Notes: generated by a model from the letters alone, not told the origin. DNA of 14,862 bases from an uncultured Oscillibacter sp. (GCA_900544105.1 UQUC01000056.1:1-14862), one strand, 5' to 3'; numbered from the stretch's first letter, positions 1 to 7,153 are shown. Program-made: numbers and translations.

Positions 1-81
1 TTGATCTGGAACTCTATTTAAGGCTGGGGCAGACCGCTTCAGTCACTTTTTCACGAGAGAGATTTGCATTTTGGAACACAT
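1..81. other. Unidentified sequence left of the sigK breakpoint
   Basis: This stretch replaces what should be the continuation of sigK region 2. None of the three minus-strand frames resumes a sigma-factor sequence: two close within about 40 bases of the break, and the third gives a short peptide unrelated to any sigma factor. On the plus strand one frame ends in a TAA at 19-21, so the tail of a gene entering from the left is possible but cannot be named from so little. I infer that this is the edge of an inserted element or rearrangement whose body lies outside the window. Too short to identify further. Confidence 0.4.
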
Positions 82-279
82 CTTCTTCACAATATGTGCC
101 ACAAGGCGAAGATTCCGCTCAATGAGGACGTTGCGGGCTTCCAGATCCCCCTGAGCCAGACGTTCCAGCCACATCCTTTCCTCACTGGCGGAAAGGGGGC
201 GGGGAAAGGATCCACTGCGGTCCAGTCGCAGAGAAAATAAAAGCGTGTTGGCAAACAGCATCAGCGCGGCAGAAATCAT
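43..279 (-). pseudogene. sigK: Pro-sigma-K, N-terminal fragment interrupted after about 66 codons
   Basis: Sigma-K is the late mother-cell sigma factor of sporulation, made as a membrane-tethered precursor. The translation begins with a short hydrophobic pro-sequence (SAALMLFANTLLFSL), then a FPRPLS motif, an acidic helix and the region 2.1 sequence RNLRLVAHIVKK, all as in Firmicutes pro-sigma-K. Right after HIVKK (bases 82-87) the match stops, and twelve unrelated residues lead to a TGA. Regions 2.2 to 4 are absent, and no other frame carries them, so this is not a simple frameshift. The start at 279 is preferred because AGGAGG (289-294) is 9 bases upstream; a GTG at 288 would touch it. By analogy with Bacillus subtilis and Clostridioides difficile, where a skin element splits sigK and is excised during sporulation, the rest of the gene may lie beyond the left edge. 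The fragment itself could not work as a sigma factor. Confidence 0.85.
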
Positions 280-298
280 GCGCACCACCTCCTGTTCA

Positions 299-328
299 CC
301 TTTATGACGGGAAGGGAAGTCCCTATGT
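299..328 (-). promoter_or_regulatory. Possible sigma-E-type promoter for sigK
   Basis: Reading leftwards, ACATAGG (322-328), a 14-base spacer and CATAAAGG (299-306) resemble the sigma-E pattern (an ATA-containing -35, then CATA-type -10 about 14 bases on). sigK is transcribed by sigma-E in studied spore-formers, which makes the placement sensible. The -10 match beyond CATA is poor, so this is tentative. Confidence 0.3.
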
Positions 329-329
329 C

Positions 330-358
330 TTGCGGCAGCGGGGACGGCGTGTTAAAAT
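330..358 (+). promoter_or_regulatory. Sigma-A-type promoter for the GIY-YIG gene
   Basis: TTGCGG (330-335), a 17-base spacer and TAAAAT (353-358) lie about 20 bases before the gene's start codon. It overlaps in opposite orientation the region upstream of sigK, so the two genes are divergently transcribed. Confidence 0.5.
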
Positions 359-378
359 AGCAGAAAGGGGGCGGGAGA

Positions 379-630
379 ATGGCTTGGTATGTCTATATGC
401 TTCACTGTGGAGACGGCAGCCTGTATACCGGTTCTACTACCGACGTGGCCCGGCGGCTCCGGGAACACCAGAACGGGACCGGGGCCAAATACACCCGTGC
501 TCGGCCGCCGGTGACGCTGGCCTACACAGAGGAGGCACCGGATCGCTCTGCGGCCCAGCGCCGGGAGGCGGCCATCAAAAAGCTGCCCCGAGAGCGAAAA
601 TTGGCACTGATCAAAGACCAAATAACATAA
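379..630 (+). CDS. GIY-YIG nuclease-fold small protein (UPF0213, YazA/YhbQ type)
   Basis: An 83-residue protein consisting of just a GIY-YIG fold. The motif halves appear as YVYML near residue 4 and YTGST near residue 16, followed by the conserved R..EH helix (RLREHQNG) and KYT. The length and arrangement match the stand-alone UPF0213 family (YazA in Bacillus, YhbQ in Escherichia coli). Members have the nuclease fold and have been linked to DNA handling, but the cellular role of this one cannot be read from sequence. A purine-rich AAAGGGGG-type ribosome binding site lies just upstream. It is a single-gene unit with its own promoter and a shared terminator downstream, divergent from sigK and convergent with the XRE regulator. 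Confidence 0.9.
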   Translation: MAWYVYMLHCGDGSLYTGSTTDVARRLREHQNGTGAKYTRARPPVTLAYTEEAPDRSAAQRREAAIKKLPRERKLALIKDQIT

Positions 631-711
631 ACGGATACAAAAGAACGCAAATCAATACGCCCGCAGCGCACCCATTGCAGAGAAATGAGGAGCCATCCAG
701 GATAAAGAAAA

Positions 712-746
712 CCACGATGCCGTGAGCAACGCTCAAGGCACCGTGG
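712..746. terminator. Bidirectional terminator between convergent genes
   Basis: A three-part stem (CCACG/CGTGG, TGCC/GGCA, TGAGC/GCTCA, separated by two single mismatches) closes on an AAC loop. CTTTTATT follows on the plus strand and TTTTCTTT on the minus strand. It sits 3 bases past the XRE regulator's stop and about 80 bases past the GIY-YIG stop, so it can serve both. Confidence 0.8.
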
Positions 747-749
747 CTT

Positions 750-1439
750 TTATTGAGAAATCTGTTTCTCTACCGTGGCCTTTCGCTTCGACGGAAAGCC
801 CAGAAGACAGAGAAGCGCACCCAAAAGTGGATGGAAAATCGGTTTTTGATTCCACTTTATGATCCGATAGAGAAACGGCCTGAGAACCGAGTATACATTC
901 CCTACATCTACAAAGAAGGCGGTACAAACAAAGAGTGAGGACAGGATACCGCAGAGAACGATGGACAAAAGAATCCAGCGAAAACAGCGGACCCAGGGCC
1001 TTTCCGGGAGCTTGACTGCCGCGGCGAGAGACAATACTTGTACCAGCGACCAGCCCAGAAGCAATAAGAATACGGGCCGCACCACATACATCAAAGCTGC
1101 GGTCCAACGCGGGTCATAGTGAAAGCTTTGGATATCCTGGGCTGTGGGCAGGAAAAACCGATACAGCAGATAGATGGCCGCGGTCAGCCCGCAGCCTGCC
1201 GCAGCTTGGATCAGAGCAGTTTTTCGCTCTTCTGCCACTGGCGGGCCATAGAGAACAGCGTTGGCGTCTGTATCAAAAATCTCCGCTAACCGCAGGATCT
1301 GATCTACATCGGGCCGGGTGCGGCCGTTTTCATAGTTGGAGATCGTCTGCCGGGTGACAAACAGCCGCTCTGCCAGTTCCTCCTGCGTCAGATGTTTTTG
1401 CTGACGCAGATCCCGGATGTTTTTTCCAATGTCACGCAT
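750..1439 (-). CDS. XRE-family regulator with C-terminal membrane domain
   Basis: A 229-residue protein. Residues 6-60 form a classic Cro/CI-type helix-turn-helix (LTQEELAERLFVTRQTISNYENG, then a P.....L..LA..F motif), so it should bind DNA. Residues about 75-216 contain four hydrophobic segments (about 75-96, 112-139, 154-177, 202-216), so it is predicted to be tethered in the membrane, an arrangement common in Clostridia. The tail is basic. A GAGGTGAGG ribosome binding site precedes the ATG. The target genes are unknown; self-regulation is possible because an 11-base sequence is repeated at its start and in its upstream region. No partner gene of obviously matching function is adjacent. Confidence 0.85.
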   Translation of the reverse strand: MRDIGKNIRDLRQQKHLTQEELAERLFVTRQTISNYENGRTRPDVDQILRLAEIFDTDANAVLYGPPVAEERKTALIQAAAGCGLTAAIYLLYRFFLPTAQDIQSFHYDPRWTAALMYVVRPVFLLLLGWSLVQVLSLAAAVKLPERPWVRCFRWILLSIVLCGILSSLFVCTAFFVDVGNVYSVLRPFLYRIIKWNQKPIFHPLLGALLCLLGFPSKRKATVEKQISQ

Positions 1440-1490
1440 TATGCCTCACCTCACTGTCAGCCTATCAGAAATCGGGAGAAATGTCACGCA
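1428..1490 (-). promoter_or_regulatory. Weak promoter and 11-base direct repeat upstream of the XRE gene
   Basis: TGCGTGACATT (minus strand) occurs at 1480-1490 and again at 1428-1438, where it forms the first codons of the regulator. The upstream copy contains GTGACA (1482-1487), which with a 17-base spacer and TAGGCT (1459-1464) makes a weak promoter. Two copies flanking a start site would suit autoregulation, but an 11-base repeat could also be chance. Confidence 0.25.
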
Positions 1491-1532
1491 AGGAATCTTT
1501 TCCATGGTGCGCTTTCAATGGAAAAAGTTCGC

Positions 1533-3056
1533 TCAGTTCGCCCGGAGGTGGATGGAGAGGTTCTCCAATCCGTAAAAAGGCTCGGCGGCGGTGGGGGTCA
1601 GTCCCTCCAGCACATCGGACTCGTACAGCGTGGAGACCGTCTTGAAGCAGACGGGCAGAATGGGAGCCTGGCTCTGCAAATACCGGCACAGGCCACGGAC
1701 CGCTGCCTCCCGGTTTCCTCCGGAGCGGCAGCCCTCCAAAAGCTGATCGCACTGGGGATCGCTCCATCCGCCGTAATTGAGGCTGCCGCCGGTGGCGAGC
1801 AGGGAGGAAACGTCCCAGTCCGCCGTCAGACGTACCTCGCCATAATAAAGGTCAAAGCGGCCGGCAGTCAGTGCGGCGGTATATTCCTCCCAAGGCAGTT
1901 CCACGGTTTCTGTGGCAGCGCCGGCGGCGGTGAAAGCAGCGGCGATCTGCCGGGCCATAGAGACTTTAAAGCTATTTTCACTGTTGACCAGCAGGCGCAG
2001 CGTGCGGCTGGGCCGGATCTCACAGGCGTTCAGGGCGTCGGAGAAGGCAACCACGGACTCCGCCTGTTCCAAGTCGGCTGGATAGAGGGGCGAGGCGGGA
2101 GAGACAGGGAACTGAGCCGCCTTAGCATGGCCGGAGAGTAAGCTGCTCACCAAGGCCCTGCGGCTGACGCCCAGAGAAAGGCAGCGGCGGAACGCGGCAT
2201 CGTCCAGACCTTTTACGGAGATATTGATTCCCAGGTACTGAAATACGGTGGTGTCGGCATCATCGTAGCTGACGCTGCCGGAGACGGCGGTGGGATTCGT
2301 ACCGGTGAGGTCCGCCACGATCAGCTGCACGTCCCGGGAAGAAAACCGGTAGAGCATAGACTCCTGATCTGCTGTACCGGTGAGGGAGATCCGCTCCACA
2401 GGCTGACTGATGTGTTGCCACCAGTTCTGACTGGCGATCAGGCAGCTTTCACCGCTTTCGTCATAGAGGTAGGGACCGGTCCCCAGAGGGACGCTGTGCT
2501 TCTCCGTGCCAGATTTCAGAATGGGAATATCCAACAGGGCGGGCAGACCGGTATTGGGCCGGGTGAGGGTCAGGGTCACCGTGCCGTCCCCGGCGGAAAC
2601 ACTTTTGATATCCGACAGCCGCCCGCCGTAGCGAGCAGAGCTGCGGGCGGCACTGAGGGTAGCTTTTACGTCGGCGGCGGTGAGGGGAGAGCCGTCAGAA
2701 AACACCACGCCGTCACGGAGGGTCAGCTTGTAGGTCAGTGTTTCCGAATCATAGGTGTAGGACGCGCACAACAGCGGCTGGGGCGTGAAGGTCTGATCCA
2801 GCCGGAACAGTCCCTCATAAAGGAGGGAGGCCACCGTCTGCTGAATGCCATCGGGACAGGTGAGGGGATTCAGAGGTTGACCTTCCAGATAGGGCAGGGC
2901 GAACACGGCGGGCAGACCGCTGTGATCTTCCTCTGCTGGGGTCACCTCCGCCGGAAAGGGCAGCTCATCTGCGGAGGATTCATCGATCTGGGCGCAGCCG
3001 GTCAGGAGGGAAAGAGCCAGGGCCAGGACCGCTGTCCAGGCGGTGATTCGTTTCAT
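1533..3056 (-). CDS. Family 5 (oligopeptide-type) ABC solute-binding lipoprotein
   Basis: A 507-residue extracytoplasmic binding protein of the SBP_bac_5 (DppA/OppA-like) family. It starts with KR, a hydrophobic signal core and the lipobox LLTGC (Cys at about residue 21), so it should be exported and lipid-anchored. Family marks follow in order: an N-terminal segment rich in LNPLT, VVFSDGSPLTAADVKATL (the family signature), GTGPYLYDES, and near the end NYGGWSDPQCDQLL. The ligand could be peptides, nickel complexes or another small molecule; sequence does not decide. The ATG at 3056 is chosen because it follows AAGGAGGG at the right distance and begins the signal peptide; the frame is open further upstream but there it only shadows pgeF. 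It overlaps the pgeF stop by 4 bases (ATGA), suggesting translational coupling. No permease or ATPase gene is adjacent, so it is an orphan here. Confidence 0.9.
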   Translation of the reverse strand: MKRITAWTAVLALALSLLTGCAQIDESSADELPFPAEVTPAEEDHSGLPAVFALPYLEGQPLNPLTCPDGIQQTVASLLYEGLFRLDQTFTPQPLLCASYTYDSETLTYKLTLRDGVVFSDGSPLTAADVKATLSAARSSARYGGRLSDIKSVSAGDGTVTLTLTRPNTGLPALLDIPILKSGTEKHSVPLGTGPYLYDESGESCLIASQNWWQHISQPVERISLTGTADQESMLYRFSSRDVQLIVADLTGTNPTAVSGSVSYDDADTTVFQYLGINISVKGLDDAAFRRCLSLGVSRRALVSSLLSGHAKAAQFPVSPASPLYPADLEQAESVVAFSDALNACEIRPSRTLRLLVNSENSFKVSMARQIAAAFTAAGAATETVELPWEEYTAALTAGRFDLYYGEVRLTADWDVSSLLATGGSLNYGGWSDPQCDQLLEGCRSGGNREAAVRGLCRYLQSQAPILPVCFKTVSTLYESDVLEGLTPTAAEPFYGLENLSIHLRAN

Positions 3057-3865
3057 AGGCCCTCCTTCAGGGAAATGACGGCTGCTTGGACGCCCCGCTG
3101 ATCGCCCATTTTCCGGTGCGACCAGAACAAGTCGGGGCGGCAGGCGGTGCAGATACCGGAGACTTCGATCCGCTCCGGCAGCAGCCCGGCGCGCAGCAGC
3201 CATTGGCGGTTCAGTCCGGCCAGATCCACATGGAATTTGGGGCCTTTGACCGTGATATAGGCGTCGGCATCCGCTCTCAATGCGGCTTGCATGGCCTCCG
3301 GCACATCTCCGTCTGTCTCGAAGCAGCAGGGGCCGATGCAGGGACCCAGCGCTGCCAGCAGATCGGCGGGACGGCTCCCATAGGCCGCACCCATGGCTGC
3401 CACGGTTTTCTCCACGATCCCGGCGGCGCAGCCCCGCCAACCGGCGTGAATGGCGCCGATGGCCTGATGGACGGGATCGCACAGCAACACGGTGCCGCAG
3501 TCGGCGGAAAAGACCGTTAGAGGCAGGCCGGGGACGTTGGTGATAAGGGCGTCCACATCCGAGTAGTCACGGGGACGGAACAGGCCCTTCCCGGCATCCT
3601 CCGCCGTAACGGGGCGGATGTTGGCTGTGTGGGTCTGCTGACTGAGGACCGCACGGGTCTCGTCCAGGCCCAAAGCGGCGAAAAAGCGGCGGTAATTTTC
3701 CCGCAGCTTTTCCGGGCCGTCCCCCTGTCCGGGGCGGAGGTTCAGGCTGTCCCACGGTGCGGGGGATACGCCGCCCTTCCGGGTGGAAAAGCCGTGAGGG
3801 ACATCATTCAAAACATCGGCGGTGAACCACACCAGGCCGGTTTGCTCATGCTGTTGAAAGGGCAT
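3053..3865 (-). CDS. pgeF: PgeF-type laccase-domain protein (purine nucleoside phosphorylase / muropeptide editing)
   Basis: A 270-residue member of the DUF152/YfiH family, close to the usual family length. Conserved marks are GFSTRKGGVS (25-34), QQTHTANI with metal ligand H79, SADCGTVLLCDP with C123, AIHAGWRGC with H140, and GPCIGPCCFE (174-183). Known relatives (human LACC1/FAMIN and bacterial YfiH/PgeF) are reported as purine nucleoside phosphorylases/deaminases, and the Escherichia coli protein removes wrongly incorporated serine from peptidoglycan precursors; which activity applies here is inference. The ATG at 3865 follows GAGG. It lies downstream of secA in the same direction, behind a terminator, and its stop overlaps the start of the binding-protein gene. 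Confidence 0.92.
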   Translation of the reverse strand: MPFQQHEQTGLVWFTADVLNDVPHGFSTRKGGVSPAPWDSLNLRPGQGDGPEKLRENYRRFFAALGLDETRAVLSQQTHTANIRPVTAEDAGKGLFRPRDYSDVDALITNVPGLPLTVFSADCGTVLLCDPVHQAIGAIHAGWRGCAAGIVEKTVAAMGAAYGSRPADLLAALGPCIGPCCFETDGDVPEAMQAALRADADAYITVKGPKFHVDLAGLNRQWLLRAGLLPERIEVSGICTACRPDLFWSHRKMGDQRGVQAAVISLKEGL

Positions 3866-3885
3866 AGTTAACCTCGCTTGCTTTC

Positions 3886-3917
3886 TTAAAAAATGCCCTC
3901 TGGAAAGCCAGAGGGCA
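3886..3917 (-). terminator. Rho-independent terminator after secA, just before pgeF
   Basis: A perfect 10-bp stem (TGCCCTCTGG with CCAGAGGGCA) and 4-base loop are followed on the minus strand by TTTTTT (3888-3893). It ends only 20 bases before the pgeF start codon, leaving no room for a full promoter between them, so pgeF is expressed either by read-through or from a promoter upstream of the hairpin. Confidence 0.85.
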
Positions 3918-3940
3918 GGGATATGATATTTTCTGGAGTT

Positions 3941-4003
3941 CCCCGTTTCCTTTTCGGCAATGGGAAAGGGAAACGGGGGTCTTATCGACGCCGCAGGGCG
4001 GCG
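3941..4003 (-). other. Two further hairpins in the secA 3' untranslated region
   Basis: A long imperfect stem (3941-3955 with 3964-3978, about 15 pairs including one G-U, 8-base loop) and a short GC stem (CGCCGC/GCGGCG, 3989-4003, 3-base loop) lie between the secA stop and the terminator. Neither is followed by a T-run, so they are not terminators by themselves; they may stabilise the 3' end of the secA message. Confidence 0.5.
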
Positions 4004-4019
4004 CGGCTTGCACGGGATC

Positions 4020-6776
4020 TTACAGATCCGGGTGATACTCCTTGCAGGTGCACTTCTTCCACTTCAAGCCGCTGCCGCAGGGACAGGGATCGTTGCGGCC
4101 GATCTTCACGGTCTTTTTCACGGGTTGCTTTTTAGGCGTGGTGCCATCACCGCCCACGTTTTCCACGGTGGCCTTGGCGACCCGCTCCCGCTTGACCTCC
4201 TCGTCCTTCTTCAGCCGGACGGAGTACAGGCGGCGGACGGTCTCATCCTGGATGGCGGAGACCATTTCCTCAAACATATCCAAAGATTCCCGCTTGTAGA
4301 CGTCCACGGGGTTGTTGTTGCCGTAGCCCTGGAGCCGGACGCCCTGCTTCAGATCGTCCATGGCGTCGATGTGATCCATCCAGTATTCGTCTACCACCCG
4401 GAGCATGATGACACGCTCCAGCTCCCGCATGATGGGCGTGGTGACCTCCTGCTCCTTGGCTTCGTAGGTCTTTTCGGCGGCGGCGATAAACGCCTCGTCA
4501 AAGTCCTCCTGGGTCTTGGAGGGGATCTCATCGTCGGAGAATTCCACAGCGCCCTTAGCGAAGTAGATACCCTCCATGCCCTTGAGCATCTCGTGATACT
4601 GGGCGGCATCCAGATGCTGATTTTCACCGAAGGCCAGCGCCACATGGTTGCTGACGGAGGTGTGCATCATGTTCAGCACGGTCTCCTTGATGTCCAGACC
4701 GTCCAACACCTGACGGCGCTGGGCGTAGATGATCTCACGCTGCTTGTTCATGACGTCGTCGTATTCCAGAACGGACTTACGGGACTGGAAGTTGCGGCTC
4801 TCCACGGTGGTCTGGGCATTTTCAATGGCACGGGTCAGCATCTTGTTTTCGATGGGGGTGTCCTCGTCCAGATCGAATTTCTCCATCATGTTCTGGATGC
4901 GGTCGCCGCCGAACAGACGCATGAGGTCATCTTCCAGAGAGATATAGAACCGGGTCTCGCCGGGGTCGCCCTGACGGCCGGCACGGCCACGGAGCTGATT
5001 GTCGATCCGGCGGGATTCGTGGCGCTCGGTGCCGATGATGAACAGGCCGCCGGCCGCACGGACCTTTTCAGCCTCTTCCTTGATGATGGCCTTGTGATAG
5101 GCCATCCGCTCGGCGAACAGCTTCCGGGCGGCCAGAATATCTTCGTTGTCGGTGTCGGCGTAGCCGGTGGCGTCCACGATGACCTCCTCGGAGTAGCCGG
5201 CCTTCACCAGATCGGCCCGGGAGAGGTACTCGGCGTTGCCGCCCAGCATGATATCCGTACCACGGCCGGCCATGTTGGTGGCCACGGTGACGGCACCCAG
5301 CTTACCGGCCTGAGCCACGATCTCGGCTTCCTTCTCGTGGTTCTTGGCGTTCAGCAGATTGTGCTGGATGCCCTCCCGCTGGAGCAGGTGGCTCAGCAGC
5401 TCGTTCTTCTCGATGGACACGGTGCCCACCAGAACGGGCTGGCCTTTCTCGTGGCACTCCTTCACCTGCTGGATGACCGCCCGGAACTTGCCCGCTTCGG
5501 TCTTGTATACCACGTCGTGGTGGTCCACACGCTGGTTGGGGCGGTTGGTGGGGATCTCCACGATGTCCAGGTTGTAGATGGTGCCGAATTCCTCCGCCTC
5601 AGTCATGGCGGTACCGGTCATACCGGACAGCTTATCGTACAGACGGAAGTAGTTCTGGAAGGTGATGGTAGCCAGGGTCTTGTTTTCACTGTTGACGTTG
5701 ACGTGCTCCTTGGCTTCGATGGCCTGATGCAGACCGTTGGAGTACCGGCGGCCGAACATGAGACGGCCGGTGAACTCGTCTACGATGATGACCTCGCCGT
5801 CCTTCACCACGTAGTCAATGTCCCGCTTCATGGTACCGTGGGCCTTCAACGCCTGATTGATGTGGTGGTTCAGCGTGGCGTTGGAGGGGTCGGACAGGTT
5901 CTCCACATGGAAGAATTCCTCCGCCTTGGCAATGCCGGAGGCGGTGAGGGTGGCGGTCTTGGCCTTTTCGTCCACAATATAGTCGGCGTCGATGTGAGAG
6001 TCCTCTTCCTCCTTATCGTCCACCTGCACAACTACCTTTTTCTTCAGGCGGGAGACGAACATCTCCGCCATATCGTACATCTGGGTGGACTTTTCACCCT
6101 GACCGGAAATGATCAGGGGGGTACGGGCCTCATCAATCAGGATGGAGTCCACCTCATCCACGATGGCGAAGCTGTGGCCCCGCTGTACCAGCTCGCTGGA
6201 GTAGATGCACATATTGTCGCGGAGGTAGTCGAAGCCCATCTCGTTGTTGGTGCCGTAGGTGATGTCGGCGGCGTAGGCATCCTTGCGCTGCTGAGCGGTG
6301 AGGCCGTGAATGATGAGACCTACCTTCAGACCCAGGAAGCGGTGGACCTTGCCCATCCACTCGGAGTCACGCTTGGCCAGATAGTCATTGACGGTGACGA
6401 CATGGACACCTTTGCCCGTCAGCGCGTTCAGATAGGCGGGGAGGGTGGCTACCAGGGTCTTACCTTCACCGGTTTTCATCTCGGCGATCCGGCCCTGATG
6501 CAGCACGATGCCGCCCACCAGCTGCACCCGGTAGGGGCGCATACCCAGCACACGGTCCGCGGCCTCCCGCACGGTGGCAAAAGCCTCCGGCAGAATGTCG
6601 TCCAGGGTCTCGCCGTTGGCAAGGCGCTCCTTGAACTCCGGGGTCTTGGCCTGAAGCTCCGCATCGGTGAGGGCCTTGTATTCATCGCCCAGCGCCTCGA
6701 TCTTATCCACAATAGGGTAGATGGATTTCAGCTCCCGGGAGCTGTAATCACCAAAGATGGATTTCAAAAGTCCCAT
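4020..6776 (-). CDS. secA: SecA preprotein translocase ATPase
   Basis: A full-length 918-residue SecA, the motor that drives unfolded preproteins through SecYEG at the cytoplasmic membrane. Seen in order: Walker A in MKTGEGKTLVA (100-110), GTNNEMGFDYLRDN (175-188), Walker B region VDEVDSILIDEARTPLIISG (206-225), the preprotein-crosslinking region, the second motor domain with GTVSIEKNE, MAGRGTDIMLGGN and TERHESRRIDNQLRGRAGRQGDPG, the scaffold and wing, and a C-terminal SEC-C zinc motif. The zinc motif reads CPCGSGLKWKKCTC (898-911): the residue after the third Cys is Thr rather than the usual His or Cys, with a Cys one position later. It has its own promoter and a leader of about 100 bases with two hairpins. 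The AAGGA ribosome binding site is 13 bases from the ATG, unusually far. Confidence 0.98.
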   Translation of the reverse strand: MGLLKSIFGDYSSRELKSIYPIVDKIEALGDEYKALTDAELQAKTPEFKERLANGETLDDILPEAFATVREAADRVLGMRPYRVQLVGGIVLHQGRIAEMKTGEGKTLVATLPAYLNALTGKGVHVVTVNDYLAKRDSEWMGKVHRFLGLKVGLIIHGLTAQQRKDAYAADITYGTNNEMGFDYLRDNMCIYSSELVQRGHSFAIVDEVDSILIDEARTPLIISGQGEKSTQMYDMAEMFVSRLKKKVVVQVDDKEEEDSHIDADYIVDEKAKTATLTASGIAKAEEFFHVENLSDPSNATLNHHINQALKAHGTMKRDIDYVVKDGEVIIVDEFTGRLMFGRRYSNGLHQAIEAKEHVNVNSENKTLATITFQNYFRLYDKLSGMTGTAMTEAEEFGTIYNLDIVEIPTNRPNQRVDHHDVVYKTEAGKFRAVIQQVKECHEKGQPVLVGTVSIEKNELLSHLLQREGIQHNLLNAKNHEKEAEIVAQAGKLGAVTVATNMAGRGTDIMLGGNAEYLSRADLVKAGYSEEVIVDATGYADTDNEDILAARKLFAERMAYHKAIIKEEAEKVRAAGGLFIIGTERHESRRIDNQLRGRAGRQGDPGETRFYISLEDDLMRLFGGDRIQNMMEKFDLDEDTPIENKMLTRAIENAQTTVESRNFQSRKSVLEYDDVMNKQREIIYAQRRQVLDGLDIKETVLNMMHTSVSNHVALAFGENQHLDAAQYHEMLKGMEGIYFAKGAVEFSDDEIPSKTQEDFDEAFIAAAEKTYEAKEQEVTTPIMRELERVIMLRVVDEYWMDHIDAMDDLKQGVRLQGYGNNNPVDVYKRESLDMFEEMVSAIQDETVRRLYSVRLKKDEEVKRERVAKATVENVGGDGTTPKKQPVKKTVKIGRNDPCPCGSGLKWKKCTCKEYHPDL

Positions 6777-6789
6777 AGGTTATAAAACA

Positions 6790-6866
6790 TCCTTTCGCAC
6801 TCCCGTCCGTTTCCGGGCGGAAGGAAAATATACCATGTATAAGTGGGTGCGCACATAAGCACCCAC
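6790..6866 (-). promoter_or_regulatory. Structured secA leader with a possible ribosome-binding-site lock
   Basis: In the secA transcript a perfect 8-bp stem (GTGGGTGC/GCACCCAC, 6843-6866, 8-base loop) is followed by a 7-bp stem (CCGCCCG/CGGACGG, 6803-6820) closed by a GAAA tetraloop. Just outside the second stem, TCCTT (6821-6825 region) can pair with AAGGA (6790-6794), which is the only ribosome-binding-site candidate. The stems are seen directly; that they regulate secA is inference. Confidence 0.45.
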
Positions 6867-6880
6867 AGTAAAACAAACAT

Positions 6881-6909
6881 ACTATATCATATTCGCTCCT
6901 GGATTGCAA
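6881..6909 (-). promoter_or_regulatory. secA promoter
   Basis: TTGCAA (6904-6909), a 17-base spacer and TATAGT (6881-6886) read towards secA. Transcription would begin near 6874 and give a leader of about 98 bases containing the two hairpins described separately. Confidence 0.65.
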
Positions 6910-7153
6910 AGAAAAATGGGAAAGATGCGAAAAAAGTTTACAAAGTGTGGACCGTTCAGCGGGGATACGGAGTTTGCCAGAGAAAAGTTTTCAATCTTTT
7001 TCTTGAACCGACATCCATCAACGGCGGACTACGGGACCGTGCCGCAGCTAATCTATCCTGTTTTTTGTGCAGAAAGGTGAGAACAGCCGAGAAAAACACA
7101 GGCGCACTCCGGCAAATCTGATAAAATGACTGGAGAAGTTCACGAAACCTTTC
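6910..7153. other. Non-coding part of the secA / MBL divergent intergenic region
   Basis: The gap between the divergent secA and MBL genes is 462 bases. Apart from the promoters and leader elements listed, this middle part is AT-richer than its neighbours and holds runs of A and T plus one AT-rich inverted repeat (AGAAAAG with CTTTTTCT, about 6980-7003). I see no convincing gene, RNA or terminator; an open frame of 92 codons covering 6843-7121 has no ribosome binding site and no recognisable product. Confidence 0.5.

Noticed and set aside
43..87. A simple frameshift in sigK
   Set aside because: None of the three minus-strand frames to the left of position 82 resumes sigma-K sequence.
1490..1530. 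Inverted repeat CTTTTTCCAT / ATGGAAAAG between the lipoprotein and XRE genes as a terminator
   Set aside because: AT-rich with a bulge, a large loop and no T-run after it; not convincing as a terminator on either strand.
3057..3482. N-terminal extension of the solute-binding protein frame by about 140 residues
   Set aside because: The extra part is an Arg/Gly-rich shadow of pgeF; the signal peptide and lipobox begin at 3056 after a strong ribosome binding site.
3960..6785. A 941-codon open frame on the plus strand
   Set aside because: It is the antisense shadow of secA, lacks a ribosome binding site and domain signatures, and is rich in His, Val and Gly as expected from GC-rich reverse reading.
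6843..7121. A 92-codon open frame in the secA/MBL intergenic region
   Set aside because: No ribosome binding site, starts inside a perfect hairpin, AT-rich and with no recognisable motif; it also overlaps the secA promoter.
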